A stretch of 60,060 bases of DNA, taken from the IMG/VR virus record IMGVR_UViG_3300020201_000020, positions 1-60,060 of that record; one strand, written 5' to 3'. A model generated the notes under the pieces. The model made no database searches. It had not been told where the DNA came from and saw only the letters and a list, made by a program, of their open reading frames with translations. Within the stretch, counting starts at the first letter, position 1. Every line of letters begins with the position of its first letter. Positions 1-9,090 of this stretch are shown here, piece after piece. A program made the position numbers and the translations under genes. The DNA comes from a virus.

Positions 1-39
1 GGACTACTCCGTGATGTCGGTGAAGAGTTCAAGCCTTGA
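1..39 (+). CDS. C-terminal end of a truncated upstream gene
   Basis: Frame 1 is open from the window edge and stops with TGA at 37-39, leaving only the last 12 residues, ending RDVGEEFKP. This is too short to identify. It is called because the next well-supported start lies 50 bases further on and the genes around it are tightly packed on the same strand. Confidence 0.4.
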   Translation, partial: GLLRDVGEEFKP

Positions 40-89
40 TGCACAGACGGTGTGGCGCAGAACTTTATTTTAATAACCAAGGAGAAAAA

Positions 90-356
90 ATGTTTAAGTG
101 GAATGAAAAAAATACCAAAAGCACAATCTGGAATGCCGAGATTGGGAGCAAAGAGATCAGACCGTTCTCTCCAAAAGAAATTATCATAAGCCCAAACCTT
201 CACCAGTTTGAGGGAATCATTTCTGCTCTATGTAAGACCGTTACAGAACTAATGGCACTTGAAGAAGAACGTGATCAGCGAATGATGAATATGATCAATT
301 CAAGACAGCCTTCAAAAGATCAGCTGGAATTATTTGAAACAGTAGAACAACTATAA
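90..356 (+). CDS. Small hypothetical protein upstream of dnaE
   Basis: An 88-residue protein of unknown function. The ATG at 90 is chosen because AAGGAG lies 5 bases upstream; the in-frame ATG at 39 has no comparable site. The stop overlaps the dnaE start (TAATG), so the two are probably translationally coupled. The protein is charged, has no membrane segment, and ends LELFETVEQL, which loosely resembles the C-terminal peptide shared by many small proteins further downstream. Confidence 0.65.
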   Translation: MFKWNEKNTKSTIWNAEIGSKEIRPFSPKEIIISPNLHQFEGIISALCKTVTELMALEEERDQRMMNMINSRQPSKDQLELFETVEQL

Positions 357-3300
357 TGCCTGAATCATTTATCCATTTACATGCTCACTCAGATGCATCG
401 CTTCAAGACGGCTTGTTCAGTCCCCGCAAATGGGCCGCAGCCTATAAGGAGCGTGGATTTATCGGTGCAGCACTTACTGATCACGGCTCGATGGCAAACT
501 CGATAGCATTCTATCAGGCCATGCGTGAGCAGAAGCTCATTCCAATTATGGGTTCTGAAGTCTACTACGTGGATGAACCAACTAAGAAAACAAACGACAA
601 CAGAAAGGCTTCGCACTTAATCCTTTTGGCGAAGAATTATGACGGCTTCGTTAACCTTAACAAGTTGATGAAGCTGTCTTTTACTGAAGGGTATTATTAC
701 CGCAACAGAATAGGGCTGGAATGGCTTACAAAGCATTCCGAGGGTCTAGTATGTTTAACGGCATGTCAGGGTGGAGTTTTGTCACAGGAAGTCTGGAAAG
801 ACTTTAGAGGGCAGGAATCCGATCTGGTCGGTCGTTTCAAACAATTCAGAGAAATATTTGGGAAAGATCTCTACGTAGAGTTTCAAGGACACAACACCGT
901 TTCAACATTAGACGACGGGGTTACTAAATACAATTCACAGGCAATGATTAACGAGCAGTTCTATGAAAAGCTAAGAGGCATCAAAGGCTTCCAGCCAATC
1001 ATAACGAATGACTGCCACTACATACTTCCTCAACATGCGAAAATTCAGAAGCTAATCAAAGACCTTTCATGGAAGCAAAACAACGGCGGTTCTGCCGATT
1101 CTGCGACCGTAACCAAAGACCACTTCACTGATTCGCTTTGGATGAAGAACACGAAAGAAGTCTATCAATCGTTCCGAGTCGAACACGAATATCTTCCAAA
1201 GGAATTCGTCAGAGACGGCATGATGGCCACCATGGAAGTGTTTGAGAAATGCAAAGACTTTGAAATGCCAAAGGGCAAACGCTACCTTCCAAAATTCAGA
1301 GACAAGATCGACTCGAAAGAGTTCTTTAAGCGTTACACTAAAAAGCTACTCGTTGAACTTATAGCCTCTGGTAAAATTCACGACGAAAAGAACGTCTACA
1401 TCGAGCGATATAAAAAAGAATGTCACGTTATCAGTTCTTACAACTTAGAGGACTACTTTCTAATCGTTTGGGATCTAGTTAGGTTCGCAAAGAAAGAGGG
1501 CATCCCTGTAGGCATCGGGCGGGGATCAGCTGCGGGTTGTTTGATTTCATACCTGCTTGGGGTTGTTAAAATTGACCCAATCGAACATAAGCTAATATTT
1601 GAAAGATTTTTAAATGAAAATAGATGTGTGTCAGGCGAACTTCCAGATATTGACCTAGACTTTTCATCCGAGGGACGTGGACGAATCAAACAGTATATTT
1701 TTGATACGTATGGACGTGAGAAGGTTTGCGAAATTGGAACTTACACTAGAATGATGCTCAAGACGGCACTACTAGACTTTAATAGAGCTCTCAACGTCGT
1801 TCCCCACGCAGAGCTTCTAAAGATCACCACGGGGCTTGATCTGGACAAGGATGACGTTAAGGACTTAGACAAGGCAATCGAAAGCAGCGAACGTCTGAAG
1901 ACTGTCATGGAGAAGGAAAAGGATTACGCATTCATAGTGAAAGAAATCATAGGACAAATCAAATCACAGTCTATCCACCCCGCTGGCGTTATTATTTGCT
2001 CCGAACCGATTCAAAACATTACTCCGCTTAAGACGCAGAAGAAAATATTGAAGCCAGAAGAAGTAGAAGAAGGCGGCGTTAAAGAAATACGAGTCCTCAC
2101 TACACAATCAGAAGATAAGTACGTCATTGGCCAAGGCTTAATGAAGATGGATATCCTCGGCGTGAAAGAGTACGACGTGGTTAAGTTTATTATCGACAAC
2201 GCTCCGGGGTTTCCATACACGCTAGAGAACTACGACACAGAAATAATGAACATCGAAAGAAAAAGACCAGACGCTAAGATTTGGAAAATGTTTCAGCAAG
2301 GAAAGACTCAAGCGGTTTTCCAATTTTCCTCAACAGGGATGCAAAAGCTTCTGTTCGACATGCGACCTAATAAAGTTTCAGACCTAACGGCTGCAAACGC
2401 TTTATACCGACCGGGATGTTTGCTCAACGGATGGCACACCCTTTATATCAATCGAAAGCATGGCGAAGAAGAGGTTGAATACGCTCACCCGACCGTTGAA
2501 CAGGCTACTGGCGACACTTACGGAGTTATCGTTTACCAAGAACAGGTGATGGAAGTAATTCACAAGCTAGGGAAAATTTCACTCGTAGACGCAGACACCA
2601 TTCGTTCAGCACTTGGGAAAAAAGACAGGGTTAAACTCGCCAAGTTTAAAGAGTCATTCGTTAAAGGCGCAGAGGGCGACATTGGTAAAGCGAAAGCGGA
2701 GACCCTGTGGGATCAACTAGAACAGTCGTCAGAGTATTCATTCAACAAGTGCTTGGCGGGTACGGAGAGATTCTATAGAGACGGAAATGGAAGAACTAAC
2801 TACACGATTGAAGAAATGTTCCTTATCAGGAATGATAAAGAATTCGCTTTGCTGAATGGCCATAAAAGCCTCCACCAGAAGTATAAACATAAGGGCTATG
2901 GCAAAGCTTACTCGATGGGCGACGATGAGAGGCTTCGTCCTAATGACATTATGGATATAAGATTCGAGGGAGAGAAGGACGTATGGGAGGTTCTCCTTGA
3001 GTCTGGAAAAAAAATCAGATGCACCCTGAATCATAAGTTTCCAACGGATAAAGGGATTAAAAAACTCGAAGAGTGTGAGCCGGGAGATTCTCTTTATGTC
3101 TTGGACAAATATGAAATGGCCGATAGCACATTTAGATTCGGCAAAAAAGACAATCTCCCTAGGAATGGACAGAAAGGTTTTCAAAAGCTTGAATACTCCG
3201 CAACAGAAGACTTTAGATATAAGTCTAGCGTCCTGAAGACTTCTCATGACAATTGTCAAAGCTGCGATAGCATGATGAGTAGGAAAGAGATTCATCATAA

Positions 3301-4417
3301 AAACGGAAATCATGGAGATCAAGATTGGAAAAATCTTGAAGTTCTTTGTCCATCTTGTCATAAGAAGAAGCACTATGCGATGGGAAGAGTTAGGAAAGGC
3401 GAAAAGGGTCTTTTGACGAAACTCGAAAAAATAATCGAGGTCGCTTATATAGGCAAAGAAAACGTCTACGACGTAGAAATGGCAGCTCCTTTCCATAACT
3501 TTGTAACTGACGACAAAATTGTTACCTGCAACTCCCATTCCGCTGCGTATGCCGTTCTCGCCTATATCTCCCAATGGCTCAAAGTTTATTACCCTGCCTA
3601 TTTCTGGGCAGGACAAATCTATTGGGACGTAAAGAAGGGCGACCTTAACTCGATGATGGAAAATAAACGGGCAGCTCAGGAGATGGGAATTGAATTCAGA
3701 TACCCAGACATAAATGATTCAGGATTAGATTTTAAAGTCCTAGACGTTACAGACCCACTACACGCAATCACTGGTGGGAAAAGTGTCACACAAGAAGTCC
3801 TATGGTCGCTTCGTTCGGTTAAGGGTGTGGGGCTAAAAGCAGCTCAGGAAATCGTAAAGTGTCAGCCGTTCAAAAACTTTGAAGACTTCTTTAAGAAAGT
3901 GAACAAGCGTCAGTGCAACTATAAGGTTGTCACAAATCTAATTTACGCCGGATGTTTCGATAATATTGGTGATCGCAAAGACCTACTGAAGAGGCTCGCA
4001 GTTCTTTCTAAAAAGGAAGACCCGAAGGTTACGTCAGACAAGCTACTTTCTGAATTTTACCGGTCAATGGGATTCTACGAGCAATCGTTGAAGAAGATCT
4101 ATCCGGGCTTTTCCACAGGCTGCATAACGGAACAAGACCTCGCTGAATTCTGTGACAAAGACACCGTGATTCTAGGCGGGATCATATCGGCCATAAAGCC
4201 TCACAAGACTAAGAAGGGCGACAAGATGGGCTTTCTAACGCTTGAAGACATGAATGAAAGAATAGACGTGACGGTTTTCCCCGAAGGCTGGGAGACCAAT
4301 AGAAAGCTCCTCAAAGTGGGGAACATCGTAGAGATCATGGGGAAGAAGTCAGAGTACGGCGGGAAGAACAATTCCATCAGTATGGACACCATCAAGGTCA
4401 TCAAAGAAGTTGAATAA
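356..4417 (+). CDS. dnaE: DNA polymerase III alpha subunit (DnaE type) with intein
   Basis: Replicative family C DNA polymerase. The N-terminus is a PHP domain (HLHAHSDASLQDG, then DHGSM). The palm carries GRGSAAG and PDIDLDF at residues 430-436, giving the two catalytic aspartates D433 and D435. A helix-hairpin-helix (KGVGLKAAQEIV) and an OB-fold follow near the C-terminus. The reading frame is 1353 residues, but residues 799-1059 are an intein; the spliced enzyme would be 1092 residues, slightly short for the family. The start overlaps the preceding stop. It heads a replication cluster with SSB, RecA and SbcCD. A phage encoding DnaE rather than a family A or B polymerase is uncommon but known. 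No tau or clamp gene is seen in this window. Confidence 0.96.
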   Translation: MPESFIHLHAHSDASLQDGLFSPRKWAAAYKERGFIGAALTDHGSMANSIAFYQAMREQKLIPIMGSEVYYVDEPTKKTNDNRKASHLILLAKNYDGFVNLNKLMKLSFTEGYYYRNRIGLEWLTKHSEGLVCLTACQGGVLSQEVWKDFRGQESDLVGRFKQFREIFGKDLYVEFQGHNTVSTLDDGVTKYNSQAMINEQFYEKLRGIKGFQPIITNDCHYILPQHAKIQKLIKDLSWKQNNGGSADSATVTKDHFTDSLWMKNTKEVYQSFRVEHEYLPKEFVRDGMMATMEVFEKCKDFEMPKGKRYLPKFRDKIDSKEFFKRYTKKLLVELIASGKIHDEKNVYIERYKKECHVISSYNLEDYFLIVWDLVRFAKKEGIPVGIGRGSAAGCLISYLLGVVKIDPIEHKLIFERFLNENRCVSGELPDIDLDFSSEGRGRIKQYIFDTYGREKVCEIGTYTRMMLKTALLDFNRALNVVPHAELLKITTGLDLDKDDVKDLDKAIESSERLKTVMEKEKDYAFIVKEIIGQIKSQSIHPAGVIICSEPIQNITPLKTQKKILKPEEVEEGGVKEIRVLTTQSEDKYVIGQGLMKMDILGVKEYDVVKFIIDNAPGFPYTLENYDTEIMNIERKRPDAKIWKMFQQGKTQAVFQFSSTGMQKLLFDMRPNKVSDLTAANALYRPGCLLNGWHTLYINRKHGEEEVEYAHPTVEQATGDTYGVIVYQEQVMEVIHKLGKISLVDADTIRSALGKKDRVKLAKFKESFVKGAEGDIGKAKAETLWDQLEQSSEYSFNKCLAGTERFYRDGNGRTNYTIEEMFLIRNDKEFALLNGHKSLHQKYKHKGYGKAYSMGDDERLRPNDIMDIRFEGEKDVWEVLLESGKKIRCTLNHKFPTDKGIKKLEECEPGDSLYVLDKYEMADSTFRFGKKDNLPRNGQKGFQKLEYSATEDFRYKSSVLKTSHDNCQSCDSMMSRKEIHHKNGNHGDQDWKNLEVLCPSCHKKKHYAMGRVRKGEKGLLTKLEKIIEVAYIGKENVYDVEMAAPFHNFVTDDKIVTCNSHSAAYAVLAYISQWLKVYYPAYFWAGQIYWDVKKGDLNSMMENKRAAQEMGIEFRYPDINDSGLDFKVLDVTDPLHAITGGKSVTQEVLWSLRSVKGVGLKAAQEIVKCQPFKNFEDFFKKVNKRQCNYKVVTNLIYAGCFDNIGDRKDLLKRLAVLSKKEDPKVTSDKLLSEFYRSMGFYEQSLKKIYPGFSTGCITEQDLAEFCDKDTVILGGIISAIKPHKTKKGDKMGFLTLEDMNERIDVTVFPEGWETNRKLLKVGNIVEIMGKKSEYGGKNNSISMDTIKVIKEVE
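2750..3532 (+). mobile_element. Intein in DnaE, HNH endonuclease type
   Basis: A 261-residue intein. It begins at Cys799 after SEYSFNK and ends at Asn1059 before SHSAAYAVLAY; joining the flanks restores the family motif FNKSHSAAY. Splicing block B is seen as CTLNH. The F and G blocks are FHNFVTDD and VTCN. The centre carries a zinc-bound HNH nuclease: CQSC, then IHHKNGN, then CPSCHKKKH. The penultimate residue is Cys instead of the usual His. The +1 residue is Ser. The site lies four residues downstream of the EY/CFN site used by the cyanobacterial split DnaE intein, so it is a different insertion point. Confidence 0.93.
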
Positions 4418-4451
4418 GGCGATTTAAAAAGATGAAACGTATAAGGATGGT

Positions 4452-4889
4452 ATGAAGGATTTTAAAGTTGAAATTGAAGGATTGATGCCAGAGAAGCTTT
4501 CCCTACAGGTTAGGGAGTCTTTGAAAATATCTGAAGACATTGATACCGAGGTTGACCAAGCGGCGGCAGAGTACGGGTTCTATGCGATTCTCGCTGAGAA
4601 GGCTGAGACACGTCATCAGAAGCTTAAATTCGCTCATGAGAAGTGGAAGGCTGAGTATGAGACATCAGAGAATGCTCAACGCCACAGGGACGGTTTAAAG
4701 TCCCGAACAGAAGCACAGATGAAAGCAATGGTCGCATCAAGCGAAAGAAATAAAGCATACCAGCTAAAACTTATAAAATTAGATGAAGACAGAAGAAACA
4801 TGAAAGCCCTAGCAAAAGCATTTGAATTAAAAAGTGAAATGATTAGAACTAAAGCAAGCAATAGAAGAAGTGAAAGGCCAACTAGATAA
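4452..4889 (+). CDS. Hypothetical coiled-coil protein
   Basis: A 145-residue Lys/Glu-rich, mainly helical protein with long predicted coiled-coil stretches (for example ARHQKLKFAHEKWKAEYE-like heptads from about residue 50) and no recognisable catalytic motif. AAGGA lies 4 bases before the ATG. It follows dnaE after a 34-base gap. Its place between polymerase and SSB suggests a replication accessory protein, but nothing in the sequence proves that. Confidence 0.75.
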   Translation: MKDFKVEIEGLMPEKLSLQVRESLKISEDIDTEVDQAAAEYGFYAILAEKAETRHQKLKFAHEKWKAEYETSENAQRHRDGLKSRTEAQMKAMVASSERNKAYQLKLIKLDEDRRNMKALAKAFELKSEMIRTKASNRRSERPTR

Positions 4890-4896
4890 AGGAGTA

Positions 4897-5718
4897 ATGG
4901 TGAAGAAACTTATTGTACCTATTAAAGAAGAAGAAAAGATTTTAGAGCAAGCTCGAGAATTGTTTTCGACTATGCAGAAATCATGGTGGGAGTTTGCCAA
5001 ACTAATCTATGCGATTAAGGAAGGCGAAACGTACAAGGTCAAAGGCTTTGATACGTTCAAGGATTACTGTGAGTCTGACTATGCGGAAGTGAACTATAAG
5101 ACTGTTCTTAAGTTCTGCACGATTGTTGAGTCTTGGGGAAAACATATTGAGTCTAAAATCGCAAAAGATGCTGACTATAGAATCCCTGCCTATGAGGCTT
5201 GTTATGCCGTTATCTCAGTGAAGGACGGAGCACTTCCTAAAGAAGACGTGGACAAGTTGAAGCGTGACGTTCTGGAAAGAAAGCTATCGTACCATCGGCT
5301 ACGGGAGAAGATGAAGGAGCTATTGGATTCAAAACGCAAAGAGACTAAAGACTTTGTTAAGAAATCTTCTGACGACATTAAGCGTCTTGAGGATGATCTT
5401 ACGTCACAGATTGATGACGAAGACGAAGAGGATACTACGTTCACGGATGACGGAGACAGCGATGCAGAGCCATTGTTTGATTCGTTTGAAGAGGGTGACC
5501 TTGAAGACCTTTCGCCTGAAGACTTTGAATCTAATGATGACGCTCTTGTGGCAAAAACAACTAAGCACACTAAAGACCTAACTGAAACTTTAAAACTATT
5601 AACCGACAAAGTTGAAGGAATGAAACTCAATAAGAAAATTAGATCACTAGCGGTAGACCTAGACAGCCTTAACAGCAATGTAAATGACGTTTTAACAATC
5701 ATCGAGGAGATGCAATAA
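4897..5718 (+). CDS. Hypothetical protein with acidic C-terminal half
   Basis: About 273 residues. The first 150 are helical and basic (SWWEFAKLIYAIKEG, then YKTVLKFCTIVESWG). The region around 165-215 is strongly acidic (DDEDEEDTTFTDDGD). A coiled coil ends the protein. AAAGGAG lies just upstream; the start could be ATG 4897 or GTG 4900, and an earlier in-frame GTG at 4870 lacks a good site. The gene sits directly before SSB with no gap. No family was recognised. Confidence 0.75.
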   Translation: MVKKLIVPIKEEEKILEQARELFSTMQKSWWEFAKLIYAIKEGETYKVKGFDTFKDYCESDYAEVNYKTVLKFCTIVESWGKHIESKIAKDADYRIPAYEACYAVISVKDGALPKEDVDKLKRDVLERKLSYHRLREKMKELLDSKRKETKDFVKKSSDDIKRLEDDLTSQIDDEDEEDTTFTDDGDSDAEPLFDSFEEGDLEDLSPEDFESNDDALVAKTTKHTKDLTETLKLLTDKVEGMKLNKKIRSLAVDLDSLNSNVNDVLTIIEEMQ

Positions 5719-6756
5719 ATGAAAACAGCAACAGGAACAAAGAAGCCATCAATGCTCGACAAAATCAGAGACGAGCAAGCACGAATCGCCAAGAAAAAAG
5801 AAAGCCAAGGCGGGTTTGAAAAGGTCGACTGGTATAAGCCGGAAGAGGGTGACAATTTAATTAGAATTCTCCCCGCTGCAAAAGCTGACGATCTTCCTTT
5901 CAAAGTGGTTCACCTCCATTACATCTCCATCAAGAAGCGTGACGGAGGAATCGTTAATGGAATCCCTGTCCGTTGTCATGAGGACTTTGGAGAAGAATGC
6001 CCACTATGCTCTGCAGTTCGTGAGTTATACACGGGAACAGATAAGCAGAAAGAAACAGCGAAACAAATCAGAGCTAGAGAAGTTTATCTCTACAACATCA
6101 TCAACTTTAAAGATCGTAAAGTTCAGCCGTATGCTGCTGGGATCACAGTACATGAAGAAATTCTCACTTATGCTGGCGACGTTGGGCTTGGGATCTTCGG
6201 CGAAGATGGCGGCCATAACTGGAAAGTTACGAAGAAAATTGACCCTAGAAAACCTAAGAATCTCGGGATCAAGTATTCAGTACGCATGGACATTAAAGAG
6301 TCTGACATTCCTTCTAAGTTGAAAGTGCTTCTAGAGAGCGCAACCGATCTTGACTCATTGTATGCAGACAAAGAAATGGCAAACGTGAACGCCTACTTAG
6401 AAAGCCTTGGGTTTGAAGGGTCAGAAGAAGAAGAGGACGAAGTAGACACAAAGAAAGCGGCTCCCAAAGCCAAGGCAGTAGTTGAAGAAGAAGATGATGA
6501 AGAGGAAGAAGTTAAGCCGAAGGCGAAAGCAAAAGCCAAAGCCGTAGTTGAAGAGGAAGAGGAAGAATACGAAGAATACGAAGAAGTGAAACCAAAAGCC
6601 AAAGTAAAAGCTAAAGCCAAGGTTATAGTCGAAGAAGAAGAAGTAAAACCAAAAGCTAAAGTGAAAGCCAAAGCCAAGGTTGAAGTTGAAGAAGAGGAAG
6701 AAGATGAAAGTGAAGACGATGAGTTTGAAAAAGAACTTCGTGAACTAGGGATGTAA
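5719..6756 (+). CDS. T4 gp32-like single-stranded DNA-binding protein
   Basis: Coats single-stranded DNA at replication forks. The core resembles T4 gp32: VDWYKPEEGDNLIRILP at the N-terminus, a zinc-binding cluster C86-H87 ... C94-P-L-C97, and then REVYLYNIINF. After about residue 220 comes an unusually long low-complexity tail of alternating acidic runs and K-P-K-A-K-A-K-A blocks. It ends FEKELRELGM, so the tail is not purely acidic as in gp32. The family assignment rests on motif order and position between DnaE and RecA. Start ATG 5719 follows GAGGAG and abuts the previous stop. Confidence 0.85.
   Translation: MKTATGTKKPSMLDKIRDEQARIAKKKESQGGFEKVDWYKPEEGDNLIRILPAAKADDLPFKVVHLHYISIKKRDGGIVNGIPVRCHEDFGEECPLCSAVRELYTGTDKQKETAKQIRAREVYLYNIINFKDRKVQPYAAGITVHEEILTYAGDVGLGIFGEDGGHNWKVTKKIDPRKPKNLGIKYSVRMDIKESDIPSKLKVLLESATDLDSLYADKEMANVNAYLESLGFEGSEEEEDEVDTKKAAPKAKAVVEEEDDEEEEVKPKAKAKAKAVVEEEEEEYEEYEEVKPKAKVKAKAKVIVEEEEVKPKAKVKAKAKVEVEEEEEDESEDDEFEKELRELGM
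6466..6710 (+). repeat. Degenerate tandem repeats coding the SSB tail
   Basis: Three to four imperfect copies of a unit encoding V-K-P-K-A-K-A-K-A followed by V-V-E-E-E-E. Copies differ at synonymous positions, so the protein pattern rather than the DNA appears conserved. Such repeats can change copy number between relatives. Confidence 0.8.
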
Positions 6757-6757
6757 T

Positions 6758-6973
6758 ATGGCAGATAGAATTTCTTATTCTTTTAACGCCAAGGTCAACA
6801 TAGGGAATTATGAAAGCTTGGGATTTCATCTTTCCTTTGAGACTGATGTGAAGGAGGGTGAAAATCCCTCCCAAACACTTAAACGAGTACAGTATTTTGT
6901 AGAGAAAAAAGCAGAGGAGAAGATGGATGAATTTAGAACACTCAAGCGAACCGATGGTGCAACCGAGGATTGA
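6758..6973 (+). CDS. Small hypothetical protein between SSB and RecA
   Basis: A 71-residue protein, soluble in appearance, with a beta-rich first half (ISYSFNAKVNIGNYESLGF) and a helical, Lys/Glu-rich second half. AGGG precedes the ATG by 7 bases. Its 3' end overlaps the recA start by 47 bases in another frame, which suggests coupled expression. Function unknown; its place hints at a recombination or replication accessory role. Confidence 0.7.
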   Translation: MADRISYSFNAKVNIGNYESLGFHLSFETDVKEGENPSQTLKRVQYFVEKKAEEKMDEFRTLKRTDGATED

Positions 6974-8918
6974 AAAATTTGTGAGAACTTCAAAGAAAAG
7001 AGAACCTAAAATTCTCGACGTAGAACCTGAAGCAGTAGATCCGTTAGAGTCGTTGGCACTTTCAAACGACGACATTGATGACCTAATCAGTTCGGCACGT
7101 AAAGAAATTGATGGCGTTTTTATAGCTGACTCTGAAACGGAACTTTTACAGGTTAAAGATTGGATCATAATGCCTAAGCCTATCCAGAAAGTAATTGGAG
7201 CGCAGGGTCTTCCTTGTGGCCTAATTACTATGGTCATAGGGAAGAAGGACTGCGTCGCAGGTAATACCTATATTTCCTATCACACGTTCAGAGGTGCGGA
7301 TTGTATAAATGTAAAGGGCGGGACTATTGAGAATCTCCATAGGAGATTTGCTGAAAATAATGATGGGTTGGACTTTTACATTCAATCTGCTAACGACGAC
7401 GGATTGTTGTTTAGAAACAAGGTTAAGGATGTTTTTAGTCAAGGCGAGAAGATGTGTTACAGGCTCACAACGTCTAGCGGCTTTGAGCTTGTAGCGACTA
7501 AAGACCACAAGATAATGATGGAGGACGGCTCCTATCGGATGCTTGAAGACTTAGCCGAAGGGGACAGGATTGCTGTACACAATAAGACTCGATTTAAGTA
7601 TGGAAGAAAAGACGTAAGCAGAGGGCGAGTAGAGTGGTGCGTGAAGTATCATCCTACTGAGAATCTGAAGCTTGTCGGTGGGGTTCCATATCACAGAGTT
7701 AAGAGATACAGGGCTGTGCTAGAGGCGAACTTGAACAAGATGACTCCTGGCGAATACCGTATGGCTCTAAACACTTGGTCGAAGGAGGAGATATCTTCGC
7801 TGAAGACGTTACCAGAGGGGACTTGGATTCATCACATCGACGAAGACCCAAGGAACGATCGGCTTGAAAATCTAGAGATCGTTGAAGAAAGAGAGCACAA
7901 ATCTCACCACGCCAAGGACGCTCTAAAGTTCGTTATTGGAGCAGACGAAGTTGAGTCTGTAATCGAAGAGGGTATGCGAGAAACCTTTGATATCCAAGTT
8001 GAAGGATCGCACCATAACTTCGTAGCAGACGGCATCGTCGTTCATAACTGTGGAAAGACCACGTTCGCCGTTGAGGCACTTGCCTCGGCACAGCGGGACG
8101 GCGGGATTGCCATTCTACTAGACACTGAGAACAAGTTCTCGCTTAAACGTGCAGAGCAGATGGGGTTAGATATTCGCCGCTTGATCATTATCCAAGCGAC
8201 AACTATTGAGGATGCGTTTGAAAAGTTTCAAGCCATGGTGAATTTGATCAAAAACAAGGTCAGATGCATTGATAAGAAGACAGGCGAAATTATACCTAAA
8301 GAAGCGTATGACAAGCTGGATTCAGTCAAAAAGAAAAAGTACCACCTCGATGCTATTTACGCCTCTAAGAAGGTTGTGTGTGTTTGGGATTCGCTAGGAG
8401 CAACACCGTCAGAAGCCGAAATGGATGACAGCGTGAAAGACTTCTCTATGACAGCCGCCAAGGTTATCAAAGGGCACCTACGCAAGACTGTACGCTATAT
8501 TCGTGACACTAAGCTGGCGTTCGTCATTATCAATCAGGTTTACACAAACATGAACCAGTTCGGTAAAAAGACAACGTCATACGGCGGGTCTGGCCCTGAA
8601 TACCATTCAGCTATCATTTTAGAATTCGTGAAAATGGGCGGGGTTCGTCCTAAAGCTGGGAAGGCGGGAGAAGACTTCTGCGGGATTGATACTCAGATTG
8701 AATGCGTGAAGAACCATCTTTCGCAGCCGTTTAAGAAGATCAAGGTAGCCGTGGACTTCAAAGGGTTCGTGGTAGACCGTGACCCTGAATACGCTCCTGA
8801 AGAAATAATTGAAGAATCAAAAGGGATTGCAGATGATAACGACGAGTCAAGTGTTGAGGAATTACCTAAACGAAAGAAAATTAAAAAGTCTGTCGCAGGT
8901 AAATCCGGAAAACATTGA
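6927..8918 (+). CDS. recA: RecA/UvsX-like recombinase with intein
   Basis: Strand-exchange ATPase. The Walker A motif is split by an intein: IGKKD stands before it and CGKTT after it, and splicing restores GKKDCGKTT. Downstream are a Walker B-like strand (VVCVWDSLGA) and a RecA-type segment, FVIINQVYTN then YGGSGPEYHS. The frame is 663 residues; removing the 266-residue intein (109-374) leaves 397, normal for UvsX. GAGGAG lies 7 bases before ATG 6927. The next genes are the SbcD/SbcC nuclease, so a recombination-dependent replication or repair module is likely. The ATPase cannot bind nucleotide until splicing has occurred. Confidence 0.92.
   Translation: MNLEHSSEPMVQPRIEKFVRTSKKREPKILDVEPEAVDPLESLALSNDDIDDLISSARKEIDGVFIADSETELLQVKDWIIMPKPIQKVIGAQGLPCGLITMVIGKKDCVAGNTYISYHTFRGADCINVKGGTIENLHRRFAENNDGLDFYIQSANDDGLLFRNKVKDVFSQGEKMCYRLTTSSGFELVATKDHKIMMEDGSYRMLEDLAEGDRIAVHNKTRFKYGRKDVSRGRVEWCVKYHPTENLKLVGGVPYHRVKRYRAVLEANLNKMTPGEYRMALNTWSKEEISSLKTLPEGTWIHHIDEDPRNDRLENLEIVEEREHKSHHAKDALKFVIGADEVESVIEEGMRETFDIQVEGSHHNFVADGIVVHNCGKTTFAVEALASAQRDGGIAILLDTENKFSLKRAEQMGLDIRRLIIIQATTIEDAFEKFQAMVNLIKNKVRCIDKKTGEIIPKEAYDKLDSVKKKKYHLDAIYASKKVVCVWDSLGATPSEAEMDDSVKDFSMTAAKVIKGHLRKTVRYIRDTKLAFVIINQVYTNMNQFGKKTTSYGGSGPEYHSAIILEFVKMGGVRPKAGKAGEDFCGIDTQIECVKNHLSQPFKKIKVAVDFKGFVVDRDPEYAPEEIIEESKGIADDNDESSVEELPKRKKIKKSVAGKSGKH
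7251..8048 (+). mobile_element. Intein in RecA P-loop, HNH endonuclease type
   Basis: A 266-residue intein running from Cys109 (CVAGNTYISYHTF) to Asn374 (VADGIVVHN) with Cys at +1. Block B is seen as ATKDHKIM, block F as HHNFVADG, and the canonical His-Asn end is present. Between them lies an HNH core (IHHIDEDPRNDRLENLE, then HKSHH). It interrupts the Walker A loop between D and C, a favourite intein site because the host gene cannot afford imprecise loss. Confidence 0.95.
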
Positions 8919-9090
8919 GTTTTACGAGTCAGCTACTGACTTGATCACTAAGAACATCCTGAAGCAGCACAATGACTTCGGCGTGTGGGAAGTTGAAAGA
9001 ATAAGTATGCTCTTCGCTTTAGTGGATGAGTTCGCTGAAATGCTTAGAAGTGAATCCCGATGTAAAGAAATGCAGGGAGCCTTAGCATGA
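8833..9090 (+). CDS. Hypothetical protein overlapping recA and sbcD
   Basis: About 85 residues (MITTSQVLRNYLNER...). ATG 8833 is chosen because AAGGGA sits 6 bases upstream; this makes an 86-base overlap with the end of recA in another frame. The stop overlaps the sbcD start. The second half is helical (ERISMLFALVDEFAEML). No known family was recognised. Confidence 0.6.
   Translation: MITTSQVLRNYLNERKLKSLSQVNPENIEFYESATDLITKNILKQHNDFGVWEVERISMLFALVDEFAEMLRSESRCKEMQGALA

Noticed and set aside
2738-3616. 292-codon open frame on the minus strand
   Set aside because: It lies exactly opposite the DnaE intein, has no family motif or ribosome site, and all supported genes are on the plus strand.
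5202-5903. 233-codon minus-strand frame rich in Ser and Arg
   Set aside because: It is the complement of an acidic Lys/Glu-coding region; the Ser/Leu/Phe runs are the expected shadow.
6393-6677. Minus-strand frame of Ser and Ala-Leu repeats
   Set aside because: It is the shadow of the SSB tail repeats.
6848-6870. GGAGGG/CCCTCC hairpin within the 6758 gene
   Set aside because: Stem of only 6 bp inside coding sequence and no T run after it, so not a convincing terminator.
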